DNA of 29,368 nt from Pseudomonadota bacterium (GTDB lineage Bacteria; Pseudomonadota; Gammaproteobacteria; Burkholderiales; Ferrovaceae). This document shows, one piece after another, positions 8,319 through 16,268 of this stretch (the first letter of the stretch is position 1; every line of letters starts with the position of its first letter). The DNA lies in assembly GCA_021811005.1 (NCBI GenBank), contig JAJZPY010000006.1, positions 1 to 29,368 of the forward strand, in the 5' to 3' direction. Below the pieces are notes generated by a model, which saw only the letters and a program-made list of their open reading frames with translations, was not told the origin of the DNA and made no database searches. The translations under genes were made by a program, and so were the position numbers.

Positions 8319-10706
8319 TCAGTTGCGCACAGGCTTGCCCGTATCGAGCAGCACCTGGATGCGCTCCCGCGTCTTGGCATGCGTCATCAGTTCGCAGAAA
8401 TGCTTGCGTTCCAGCGCCAGCAGGCTGGCTTCGCCCAGCAGCGTGCCGGCATGCACGTCGCCGCCGCACAGCACATCGGCGATGGCGGTGCCGATCACCA
8501 CGTCGTAATCCGTGAGCTGTCCCGCGTTCCGGTAATTCACCAGCAGACTCACCAGCACCGCCTTGCCTTCCCGTCCTGCCACCGGAAAACGCGCCGGAAG
8601 CAGCGGGCGGTAGGCGGCATCGGCCAGCGCCCGCGCTTCGCTCAGGGCCACGAACAGCAGCTCTTCGGGATGCGCCACGATCACGTCGCCCTCACCCATC
8701 CAGCCCGCTTCACGCGCTTCCTGGGCACTTGCGAAAATCTGGGCCCGCATTACCCGCACGAAATCGTCCTTGAGCTGGCCCGCCACGTCGAGCGGGAACC
8801 CCAGGCGCTGGGCGCGTTCCCCGGCAAGGCGCGCCAGGGTGGTGAGCCCCCCTGCTCCGGGCAGCAGCCCCACGTTCACTTCCACCAGGCCGGCCTGGGT
8901 CTCAAGGTGGGCCACGCGCCGCGTGCAATGCAGGAACGTTTCGCAGCCACCGCCCAGGGCGTAGCCTTTGGCGGCCGCCACGGTGGGAACGGCGGCATGT
9001 CGCAGCGCCTGCATGGCGTCCTGGAAGCGGCGCTGCTCGGCACCGAATCCGTCCAGCCCTTCACGGGCATAGATGGACAGGAACCCGGTGAGATCGCCGC
9101 CGGCTGAGAACGGCTCGCCCGGTCCCCACAGCACGAGGCCGCGAAAATCCGATTCGGCCAGGGCAACCGCCTGCAGCAAGCCTTTCAGGGCGCCCGAGTT
9201 GAACGTGCGCATTTTGGTGCGCAGCGTGGCAATCAGGAATTCGTCGTCCAGCGTCCAGGCGCGGATGAATTCGTCTTCGAACAGGGTTTTCCCTGCCGTG
9301 TGAGGATCGGCAGCCGTGTTGCCGGCAACGCTTTCGGGAAACAGCTGGCGCCGGTAAACCGGCAAGGGGCTGGCCGGCCGATAGCTTCCCTGCGCGGCAT
9401 CCCAGCTGCCCTGCCCGTTGTGAACCCCGTCGCGTCCGTCAAACACCCAGGGTGGCAGCGGAACCGGCGAGAGCGCCTGGCCGGCGTCGATGTCTTCCTG
9501 GATCCAGCGCGCCACGGTGCTCCAGCCGGCACGCTGCCAGGTTTCGAAGGGCCCTTCCTGCCAGCCGTAACCCCAGCGCAGGGCGAAGTCCATGTCGCGC
9601 GCGGCATGGGCCACGTCGGCCAGATGCACGGCGCAGTAATGGAACAGGTCGCGCTGGATGGCCCACAGAAAACGGGCCTGGGGGTGGTCCGACGCACGCA
9701 GGGTAGCCAGCCGCCCGGCGGGCGCTTGCTTGAGCAGGGCCGCCACTTCGGGCGCCGCCTTGGCGCCGGACGCCACATAGTCGAAAGTGGCCGGATCCAG
9801 CCGCAGGATGTCGCGCCCGACCTTCTTGAAAAATCCGGCGCCGCTTTTGCTGCCCAGCGCCCCCGCCTCGATCAGGCGGGCCACCAGGGGCGGCGTGGCA
9901 AAGGTGTCGCGAAACGGGTCTTGCGGCAATTGTTCCTGCAAGGTGCGCACCACGTGCGCCAGGGTGTCCAGGCCCACCACGTCGGCCGTGCGGTAGGTGC
10001 CTGAGCTGGCACGTCCCAGCTTGCGTCCCGTCAGGTCGTCCACCACATCAAAAGTCAGCCCGTAACGCTCGGCTTCGATGAGGGTGAACAGCATGCCGGC
10101 CACCCCGATGCGGTTGCCCACAAAATTGGGCGTATCCATGGCCCGCACCACCCGCTTGCCCAGCGCGGAGGTCACAAAGGCTTCGAGGCGGTCCAGCAGG
10201 CCGGGTTCCGTGTCTGCCGTGGGAATCAGTTCCACCAGGCTCATGTAGCGCGGGGGATTGAAAAAATGCAGGCCGCAGAAACGCGAACGCACGGCTTCAG
10301 GCAGTTCGCGCGACAGCACGCCCAATGACAGCCCGGACGTATTCGAGGCCAGGACAGCCTGCGGATGCAGGTGCGGCGCGATGCGGCGGTACAGATCGCG
10401 TTTCCAGTCCATGCGTTCGGCAATGGCTTCGATGACCAGTTCACAGCCGGGCAGCAAAGCCAGGTCCGATTCGTAATCCGCGGCCTGGATCCAGGCCGCG
10501 CGCGAAGACGACGCGAGCGGTGCCGGGCGCGCTTTTTTCAGGCGTTCGATGGCTGCCGAGGCAATCCGGCGCCGGTCGCCACCGTCGGACGGCAGATCGA
10601 ACAGCAGGACGGGAATCCCCAGGTTCACGAAATGTGCCGCAATCTGGGCCCCCATCACACCGGCTCCCAGTACGGCGGCACGCCTTACGATCAAGCGATT
10701 TCCCAT
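8319..10706 (-). CDS. Bifunctional 3-hydroxyacyl-CoA dehydrogenase / enoyl-CoA hydratase (FadN-type)
   Basis: 795 residues with the domain order dehydrogenase first, crotonase last. This is the order of Bacillus FadN and the reverse of E. coli FadB. Residues 1-200 are an NAD-binding fold with GAGVMG (14-19), then catalytic His147 in CGLHFFNPPRYM, Glu159, and NFVGNRIG; C-terminal dehydrogenase domains follow to about 400. From about 490 the crotonase domain shows the oxyanion-hole blocks FSAGGDL and ALGGGCE, with Glu589 and Glu609 (GLVEVNVGLLPGAGG) at the positions of the two catalytic glutamates. The ATG at 10706 has AGGGAAG just before it; the frame continues about 64 codons upstream but that part overlaps the preceding gene. 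It lies 22 bp after the dehydrogenase gene upstream and 14 bp before the thiolase gene. Confidence 0.95.
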   Translation of the reverse strand: MGNRLIVRRAAVLGAGVMGAQIAAHFVNLGIPVLLFDLPSDGGDRRRIASAAIERLKKARPAPLASSSRAAWIQAADYESDLALLPGCELVIEAIAERMDWKRDLYRRIAPHLHPQAVLASNTSGLSLGVLSRELPEAVRSRFCGLHFFNPPRYMSLVELIPTADTEPGLLDRLEAFVTSALGKRVVRAMDTPNFVGNRIGVAGMLFTLIEAERYGLTFDVVDDLTGRKLGRASSGTYRTADVVGLDTLAHVVRTLQEQLPQDPFRDTFATPPLVARLIEAGALGSKSGAGFFKKVGRDILRLDPATFDYVASGAKAAPEVAALLKQAPAGRLATLRASDHPQARFLWAIQRDLFHYCAVHLADVAHAARDMDFALRWGYGWQEGPFETWQRAGWSTVARWIQEDIDAGQALSPVPLPPWVFDGRDGVHNGQGSWDAAQGSYRPASPLPVYRRQLFPESVAGNTAADPHTAGKTLFEDEFIRAWTLDDEFLIATLRTKMRTFNSGALKGLLQAVALAESDFRGLVLWGPGEPFSAGGDLTGFLSIYAREGLDGFGAEQRRFQDAMQALRHAAVPTVAAAKGYALGGGCETFLHCTRRVAHLETQAGLVEVNVGLLPGAGGLTTLARLAGERAQRLGFPLDVAGQLKDDFVRVMRAQIFASAQEAREAGWMGEGDVIVAHPEELLFVALSEARALADAAYRPLLPARFPVAGREGKAVLVSLLVNYRNAGQLTDYDVVIGTAIADVLCGGDVHAGTLLGEASLLALERKHFCELMTHAKTRERIQVLLDTGKPVRN

Positions 10707-10728
10707 CTTCCCTGGCCCCCCTTCGGGT

Positions 10729-11802
10729 TCAGACGATTTGTGCGGCAACGGCTTCCCCCACCGCCGTGGTGGTGGCCCCGCCGCCCATGTCCGGCGTGCG
10801 CGGACCTTCGGCCAGCACCTGTTCAATGGCCTGCAGCACCGCGTCATGGGCCGCGCGGTAGCGGGGCGCATCGCCCAGAAAATCCAGCATGAGCGCACCC
10901 GACCAGATCATGGCCATGGGATTGGCGATGTTGCGGCCGTAGATGTCCGGAGCGGATCCGTGCACCGGTTCGAACAGGGATGGAAACTTGCGCTCGGGAT
11001 TGAGACTGGCCGAGGGGGCGATGCCGATAGTGCCGGTGCAGGCCGGCCCCAGGTCGGACAGGATGTCGCCAAACAGGTTGGACGCCACCACCACGTCGAA
11101 GCGTTCCGGACTCAGCACAAAACGCGCGGCCAGGATGTCGATGTGGTATTTGTCCCAGGTCACGTCCGGATAGGATTGGGCTACCGCCTCCACCCGCTCG
11201 TCCCAGTACGGCATGCTGATGGAGATGCCGTTGGATTTGGTGGCGGAGGTGAGGTGCCGGCGCGGGCGCTTGCGCGCGAGCTCAAAGGCGTAGCGCAGGA
11301 TGCGGTCGGTGCCGTGCCGCGAAAACACCGACTCCTGCACCACGGCTTCGCGTTCGGTGCCGGCAAACATGCGTCCGCCGATGGATGAATATTCCCCTTC
11401 CGTGTTTTCCCGCACCACCAGAAAATCGATGTCACCGGGTTTCTTGCCGGCCAGGGGAGAAGGCACGCCCGGCATCAGTCGCACCGGGCGCAGGTTCACG
11501 TACTGGTCGAACTCGCGCCGGAACTTGATGAGCGAGCCCCACAGGGAAATGTGGTCAGGCACCACGGCAGGCCAACCCACGGCTCCGAAATAGATGGCAT
11601 CGAACCCTTTGAGCTGTTCAAACCAGTCGGCGGGCATCATTTCGCCGTGGCGTTGCCACCAGTCCGCGCTCGCCCATTCAAACCAGGTGAATTCGAGCGC
11701 GATGCCCATTTTTTTCGCCGCCTTTTCCACCACCCGCACCCCTTCGGGCATCACTTCCATGCCGATGCCGTCTCCCGGGATGACCGCAATCCGATGTGCC
11801 AT
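10729..11802 (-). CDS. Tartrate dehydrogenase / D-malate dehydrogenase-like beta-decarboxylating dehydrogenase
   Basis: 357 residues of the isocitrate/isopropylmalate dehydrogenase superfamily, which oxidises a 2-hydroxy acid with NAD(P) and usually decarboxylates the product. Blocks include IAVIPGDGIGMEVMPEGVRV at the N-terminus, NLRPVRLMPGV, FLVVRENTEGEYSSIGG, the catalytic-Tyr region near RILRYAFELAR, ATKSNGISISMPYWDERV, the metal-binding stretch SNLFGDILSDLGP, and FEPVHGSAPDIYGRNIANP. The WFEWASADWW and SLWGSLIKFRREFDQYVNLRP features fit the TtuC/DmlA branch better than LeuB or Icd. Exact substrate (tartrate, D-malate, 3-isopropylmalate-like) is not determinable. AAGGAG precedes the ATG. 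It is the first gene of the operon ending in etfBA, an unusual partner for beta-oxidation genes. Confidence 0.88.
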   Translation of the reverse strand: MAHRIAVIPGDGIGMEVMPEGVRVVEKAAKKMGIALEFTWFEWASADWWQRHGEMMPADWFEQLKGFDAIYFGAVGWPAVVPDHISLWGSLIKFRREFDQYVNLRPVRLMPGVPSPLAGKKPGDIDFLVVRENTEGEYSSIGGRMFAGTEREAVVQESVFSRHGTDRILRYAFELARKRPRRHLTSATKSNGISISMPYWDERVEAVAQSYPDVTWDKYHIDILAARFVLSPERFDVVVASNLFGDILSDLGPACTGTIGIAPSASLNPERKFPSLFEPVHGSAPDIYGRNIANPMAMIWSGALMLDFLGDAPRYRAAHDAVLQAIEQVLAEGPRTPDMGGGATTTAVGEAVAAQIV

Positions 11803-11815
11803 ACGCTCCTTCTTT

Positions 11816-11879
11816 GCCCTTTGCGGTGCCTTGTCTTTCCAGTCGAACTGAAGATTTTACCGTATTGATGCCAAAGGGC
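11816..11879. repeat. Widely spaced inverted repeat in a divergent promoter region
   Basis: GCCCTTTG (11816-11823) and CAAAGGGC (11872-11879) are perfect 8-base inverted arms with 48 bases between them, flanking the divergent starts of the dehydrogenase operon and pabBC. They could be two half-sites of a looping regulator, but chance cannot be excluded. Confidence 0.22.
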
Positions 11880-11892
11880 GCAGGAGTAGAAT
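11865..11892 (+). promoter_or_regulatory. Candidate sigma70 promoter immediately before pabBC
   Basis: TTGATG (11865-11870) and TAGAAT (11887-11892) match -35 and -10 consensus at 4 and 5 of 6 bases with a 16-base spacer. The predicted transcription start falls at about 11898-11900, on the in-frame ATG at 11899, which would give a leaderless message. The AGGAG ribosome-like site at 11882-11886 would then lie inside the promoter and not be transcribed. Confidence 0.38.
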
Positions 11893-13680
11893 GTGCGCAT
11901 GCGTTTGGTCCTTGATTTTGCCGACAGTCCCGGCCACGTGGTCCGAAGGACCTTCTCCCAGCCCAAGGCAGTCCTGACCGCCCACCATCCGGCGGAAGTG
12001 GGGCCCCTGCTTGAAGAGGTCGACGCCGCCACCCGCGCAGGCGCCTATGCGGCGGGCTTCGTGAGCTACGAATGCGCACCGGCCTTCGACCCGGTGGCGC
12101 AAGTGCGCCCTGGTTCTCCGTATCCGCTGGCCTGTTTCGGCATTTTCGAGGCCCCGCAGCCGCATCTGCCGGACCCTCCTGCCGGCGGGGTGCCGCAGGC
12201 CGACCCCTGGCGTCTCGACACGTCGGAGCGCGACTATGAAACGGCCATCGGGCGCATTCGAGAGGCCATCGCCCGCGGCGACACCTATCAGATCAACTAC
12301 ACCGTGCGCGCCCATTCGCGCCTTGCAGGCTCGGGGCTCGCCTATTACGAGCGCCTGCGCCTGGCCCAGCGCGCCGACTACGCCGCCTGGCTCGATTGCG
12401 GCGGCTTTCAGATACTCTCCCTTTCGCCCGAGCTGTTTTTTTCGAAAAGCGGCAGCCGGGTCGTGACCCGTCCCATGAAAGGCACGGTGCAACGTGGAGC
12501 CGGGCCGGAAGAGGACGAGGCGCTGGCGGCCTGGCTGTCCCAGTCACGCAAGAACCGCGCGGAAAATCTCATGATCGTGGACTTGTTGCGCAACGACCTG
12601 TCGCGCGTGGCCGCGCCGGGCAGCGTGGAAGTGCCTGCCCTGTTTTCCATCGAGCGCTATCCCACGGTGCTTCAGATGACGTCCACCGTGGCCGCCACGC
12701 TGCGCGCAGGCGCTTCCCTGCACGACCTGTTCGCCGCCCTTTTTCCCTGCGGTTCCATCACCGGCGCGCCCAAGCTCAAATCCATGGAACTGATCCGAGC
12801 TCTGGAAAGCACGCCGCGCGGTCCCTATTGCGGCGCCGTGGGCTGGATCCGGCCCGGCGGGGATGCCCAGTTCAACGTCGCGATCCGGACCCTGGTGCTG
12901 GACACGGACGATGGCCACCTCACCTGTGGCCTGGGAGGGGGTATCACCTGGGATTCGCGCAGCGACGAGGAATACGCCGAAGTGCTGACCAAGGCCCGCT
13001 TTCTGGAGTTCAAGCCCGACAGCACCGAATTGCTGGAAACGATGCTGTTGCGCAATGGAACGTTCTGGCTGCAAGACCTGCACCTGGCGCGACTGTCCCG
13101 CTCTGCCCAGGCCTTGGGGTTCCCGGCGCCCACCGACGCCGTGTCTGCCTTGCTGTCCCGCTTTGCCGCCCAGTACCCGGCAGGTGAACTGCGGGTGCGA
13201 CTGCGTTTCAGCCGGGAAGGCACGGCGCATCTGGAAGGTTTTCCGCTCGCCGCCCGCCCCCGGGGAGCAGTGCCTGTCGCCCTGGGCCGCACCCCGGTGC
13301 AGTCCGGCATGCCCCTGCTGCGCCACAAAACCACCGACCGCTCGCTCTACGAAGAACAAGCCCGCACGGCCCTGTCGGCGGGCGACTTTGATGTGCTATT
13401 GTGGAACGAGCGGGGGGAAGCCACTGAATTCACGCGGGGCAATCTGGCCTATGAGATGGCAGGGCGCCGCCACACGCCACCGGTTGAAAGCGGCCTGCTG
13501 CCAGGCACCTTCCGCCAGCAACTGCTGGACAGCGGCGAGCTGAGCGAAAGACGGCTAACCCTGGCAGAGCTGGCCCATGTTGACGCACTCTGGTTCATCA
13601 ACAGCGTGCGCGGCTGGGTACCGGTCCGTCTTTCCCCTGAAGCCATCGAACAGACCATCAAAAAACACAACCTGAAATAG
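11893..13680 (+). CDS. pabBC: Aminodeoxychorismate synthase component I fused to 4-amino-4-deoxychorismate lyase (PabB-PabC)
   Basis: 595 residues. The first about 370 form a chorismate-binding domain: DTYQINYTVR, PMKGT with Lys196 (aminodeoxychorismate synthases have Lys here, anthranilate synthases have Ala), ENLMIVDLLRNDLSR, GSITGAPKLKSMELI and GGGITWDSRSDEEY. The last about 220 are a fold-type IV PLP lyase with the candidate PLP lysine Lys479 in LRHKTTDRS, then EATEFTRGNLAYE and LPGTFRQQLL. Together they make 4-aminobenzoate for folate; a PabA-type glutaminase is still needed and is not here. AGGAG at 11882-11886 suits the GTG at 11893 (six bases); the ATG at 11899 is the alternative start. 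The ABC importer gene begins 11 bp after its stop, so they may share a transcript. Confidence 0.95.
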   Translation: MRMRLVLDFADSPGHVVRRTFSQPKAVLTAHHPAEVGPLLEEVDAATRAGAYAAGFVSYECAPAFDPVAQVRPGSPYPLACFGIFEAPQPHLPDPPAGGVPQADPWRLDTSERDYETAIGRIREAIARGDTYQINYTVRAHSRLAGSGLAYYERLRLAQRADYAAWLDCGGFQILSLSPELFFSKSGSRVVTRPMKGTVQRGAGPEEDEALAAWLSQSRKNRAENLMIVDLLRNDLSRVAAPGSVEVPALFSIERYPTVLQMTSTVAATLRAGASLHDLFAALFPCGSITGAPKLKSMELIRALESTPRGPYCGAVGWIRPGGDAQFNVAIRTLVLDTDDGHLTCGLGGGITWDSRSDEEYAEVLTKARFLEFKPDSTELLETMLLRNGTFWLQDLHLARLSRSAQALGFPAPTDAVSALLSRFAAQYPAGELRVRLRFSREGTAHLEGFPLAARPRGAVPVALGRTPVQSGMPLLRHKTTDRSLYEEQARTALSAGDFDVLLWNERGEATEFTRGNLAYEMAGRRHTPPVESGLLPGTFRQQLLDSGELSERRLTLAELAHVDALWFINSVRGWVPVRLSPEAIEQTIKKHNLK

Positions 13681-13691
13681 AGAGAAGCTTC

Positions 13692-14660
13692 ATGCGCCGG
13701 TTACGCCCTGCCCTGCTGACAGCCTTCATGCTGGTCGCCTCCCTGCTTCACGCCGAAGACGTTGTGCGCCTGGGCAACCTCAAGCTGGCCCACTTCGGCG
13801 CCATCAGCTACATCAAGAAAATCGCGCCGCAATGCGGCATCAAGGTGGAAGAACGCCTGTTTGCCAAAGGGCCTGACATCATGCAGGCCATGATTGCGGG
13901 CGAGCTGGACGTGGGGGCGAGCGCCTCGGAAGCGGCCATTTCCGGCCGCGCCAACGGCGTCCCGATCGTGGTGGTGGCGGGCTTTGCCCGGGGCGGCGCA
14001 CGCCTGGTCGGACGCTCCGATCTCACCCTGAACAGCATCGAAAGCCTCAAGTCACGCAAGGTGGGTGTCACCCGCGGCGGCATACAGGAGGTGCTGCTGG
14101 CGGCGGAACTGGCCCAGCATCACCTGACCTGGTCGGACCAGCCCGGCAAGGATGTGCAGGTGATCTACCTGGCCTATCCCGACCTCAACCAGGCGCTGAT
14201 GCAGAAAAACGTGGACGCCATCATGCAAAGCGAACCTTATTCCTCCCAGGCCATCGCCCAGGGCTGGGGCAAGGAAATCATGAAGCCTTACGACACGCCC
14301 ATCGGCGAACCCGTGCGCACGCTCGTCATGACCGAAGCGTTTTATGCCAGGCGCCCGCTTGCCCAGAAGTTCATGCAATGTTTCGTGCGCGCCACCAAAG
14401 CGTTCATCGACAACCCGAAACTGGCCGAAAGCTACGTGACCGGAACGCTCTTCAAGCACCAGCTCACGCCCGCGGAATTCCGGGCGGCCATGGCCAACTC
14501 CCCCTATTCCTACGACATCACGCCGGAGCATTTGCAGCGCACGGCCGACACCATGTTCAAGTACGGCATCGGAAAAATGCGCGCTCCGCCGGTGGCTCGT
14601 GATTTCGTGAAAACCGACTTGCTCGAATCTGCCAAGCACACGCTCGGCATCCAGCCATGA
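13692..14660 (+). CDS. ABC importer substrate-binding protein, NMT1/SsuA/TauA type
   Basis: 322 residues. A Sec signal peptide (about residues 1-21, ending LLHA before EDVV) sends it to the periplasm. The mature protein has the two-lobe NMT1-like fold: VRLGNLKLAHFG, GELDVGASASEAAISGRANGVPIVVVAGF, LKSRKVGVTRGGIQEVLLAAEL and DAIMQSEPYSSQAIAQGWG. Family members bind alkylsulfonates, taurine, nitrate, pyrimidine thiamine precursors and other small acids or amines, so the ligand cannot be read from sequence. It overlaps the permease gene by 4 bp (ATGA). The downstream DUF849 enzyme suggests a ligand that becomes a beta-keto acid. Confidence 0.9.
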   Translation: MRRLRPALLTAFMLVASLLHAEDVVRLGNLKLAHFGAISYIKKIAPQCGIKVEERLFAKGPDIMQAMIAGELDVGASASEAAISGRANGVPIVVVAGFARGGARLVGRSDLTLNSIESLKSRKVGVTRGGIQEVLLAAELAQHHLTWSDQPGKDVQVIYLAYPDLNQALMQKNVDAIMQSEPYSSQAIAQGWGKEIMKPYDTPIGEPVRTLVMTEAFYARRPLAQKFMQCFVRATKAFIDNPKLAESYVTGTLFKHQLTPAEFRAAMANSPYSYDITPEHLQRTADTMFKYGIGKMRAPPVARDFVKTDLLESAKHTLGIQP

Positions 14661-15472
14661 ACGCCTGGCGTCGCGCCCTCCAGGGACTGCCCCTGATCGT
14701 TGCCGTGCTGGCCCTGTGGGAACTGGTGGGCCTGACGGGGTGGGTCAATCCCAAGGTGCTGCCGCCGCCTCACGCCGTGGCGGCGCGCTGGTGGGAATAC
14801 CTGGCTCCGCCGCAACCCTACGATCCCGAAGCGGGCAGCCGGCTGGCCTGGCTGCTTTCCGGTGAACTGGTCCAGGATGCGGCCGGCAGCCTCTATCGCG
14901 TGCTGGCCGGCTTTGTGCTGGGGGCCGCCCTGGCGGTGCCCGTCGGCCTGCTGATGGGAGCGAGTTCCCGGGTTTACGGGCTGTGCAATCCCTTGCTGCA
15001 GATCCTGCGTCCCATTCCTCCCATCGCCTATATTCCCCTGTCGATTCTCTGGTTCGGGCTGGGAAACCCTCCGGCCATTTTCCTGATCGCCATCGGCGCC
15101 TTCTTCCCGGTGCTGATGAACACCATCGCCGGCGTCCGTTCCGTGGACGGCATTTTCCTGCGGGCGGCACAAAATCTGGGGGCCGGACGCCTCACCATTT
15201 TCCGGCGCGTGATCCTGCCGGCCTCCATGCCTTATGTCCTGACCGGCATGCGGGTGGGCATCGGCACGGCATTCATCGTGGTGATCGTGGCTGAAATGAT
15301 TGCCGTCAACAACGGCCTGGGGTTCCGCATCCTGGAAGCGCGCGAATATTTCTGGTCGGACAAGATCATTGCCGGCATGCTGTCCATCGGACTCATCGGC
15401 CTGGCCATCGACCAGGGCATGAGCCTCATCAACAACCATCTGCTGCGCTGGCACCGCGGCCTGGAGCACTGA
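14657..15472 (+). CDS. ABC importer permease, SsuC/TauC type
   Basis: 271 residues with about six membrane segments, beginning with GLPLIVAVLALWELVGLTG and including VLAGFVLGAALAVPVGLLMGA. The cytoplasmic EAA-type loop that contacts the ATPase is seen as RAAQNLGAGRLTIFRRVILPASMPYVLTGMRVGIGTAF. It would form the inner-membrane channel for the upstream binding protein. Its start overlaps the binding-protein stop by 4 bp and its stop is 2 bp before the ATPase start, so the three genes are translationally linked. Confidence 0.93.
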   Translation: MNAWRRALQGLPLIVAVLALWELVGLTGWVNPKVLPPPHAVAARWWEYLAPPQPYDPEAGSRLAWLLSGELVQDAAGSLYRVLAGFVLGAALAVPVGLLMGASSRVYGLCNPLLQILRPIPPIAYIPLSILWFGLGNPPAIFLIAIGAFFPVLMNTIAGVRSVDGIFLRAAQNLGAGRLTIFRRVILPASMPYVLTGMRVGIGTAFIVVIVAEMIAVNNGLGFRILEAREYFWSDKIIAGMLSIGLIGLAIDQGMSLINNHLLRWHRGLEH

Positions 15473-15474
15473 CC

Positions 15475-16266
15475 TTGCCGGCCATTCTCATCGAGCGCGT
15501 CAGCAAGGCGTTCCCCACATCCCGGGCGGCCGTGACGGCCCTGGAAAATATCGACCTGGAGATTCCGGCAGGCCAGTTCGTCTGCCTGCTGGGGCCCTCA
15601 GGCTGCGGCAAATCCACCCTGCTCAATGCCGTCGCCGGCTTTGCCCGCCCCGATGCCGGCCGCATTCTCGTCAACGGCGTGCCGGTGACCGGGCCCAGTC
15701 CTGAACGCGGCATGGTGTTCCAGGAATATGCCCTGTTTCCCTGGATGACGGTGGCCCAGAACGTGGCTTTTGGACTGGAGGTGAAGCGCATGCCGAAAGC
15801 GGCCGTGCAGGCCCGCGTGGACGAACTCCTGCACATGCTCAAGCTGTCCGAATTCGCTGAACGCTATCCCAAGGAGCTGTCGGGCGGCATGCGCCAGCGC
15901 GTGGCCATCGCGCGCGTCCTGGCCCTGGATTCGCCGATCCTGCTCATGGACGAGCCTTTCGGCGCACTCGACGCACTCACACGCCGTTCCCTGCAGGACG
16001 AACTGCTGCGCCTGTGGTCCGAGCTTGGAAAAACCGTGCTGTTCGTGACCCACAGCATCGAGGAATCGATTTTCCTGGCCGACCGCATCGTGGTCATGAC
16101 CTATCGCCCCGGCACCGTGAAGCGCGACCTGCGGGTGGATTTGCCGCGCCCGCGCGACCCGGCCGCGCCGGAATTCAACCAACTCAAACGCGAGCTGTCG
16201 GAACTGGTGGCGCAGGAGCAAACCCGCCACGAAGCCGACGAACGCCTGGCCCTGACCACGGATTGA
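15475..16266 (+). CDS. ABC importer ATP-binding protein, SsuB/TauB type
   Basis: 263 residues. Walker A is GPSGCGKST (40-48), the Q-loop is in VFQEYALFPWM, the signature is LSGGM (135-139) followed by RQRVAIARVLA, and Walker B ILLMDE ends at catalytic Glu160, followed by PFGALDALTR. The switch His is in FVTHSIEES. The start is a TTG two bases after the permease stop, with no in-frame ATG nearby; this fits translation by re-initiation. The C-terminal tail (PRDPAAPEFNQLKRELSELVAQE) is like that of nitrate/sulfonate importers. The DUF849 gene starts 2 bp after its stop. Confidence 0.94.
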   Translation: MPAILIERVSKAFPTSRAAVTALENIDLEIPAGQFVCLLGPSGCGKSTLLNAVAGFARPDAGRILVNGVPVTGPSPERGMVFQEYALFPWMTVAQNVAFGLEVKRMPKAAVQARVDELLHMLKLSEFAERYPKELSGGMRQRVAIARVLALDSPILLMDEPFGALDALTRRSLQDELLRLWSELGKTVLFVTHSIEESIFLADRIVVMTYRPGTVKRDLRVDLPRPRDPAAPEFNQLKRELSELVAQEQTRHEADERLALTTD

Positions 16267-16268
16267 CC

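Noticed and set aside
7210..8508. A 432-codon open frame antisense to the thiolase gene and the start of its neighbour
   Set aside because: It crosses two real genes and shows no domain; a codon-bias shadow.
10707..10898. N-terminal extension of the FadN-type enzyme
   Set aside because: The extra 64 codons overlap the preceding dehydrogenase in another frame and have Arg/Pro/Trp-rich composition. The Rossmann motif begins right after the ATG at 10706.
16014..16268. N-terminal extension of the DUF849 enzyme
   Set aside because: It lies within the ABC ATPase gene in a different frame, and the DUF849 barrel starts after ATG 16269.
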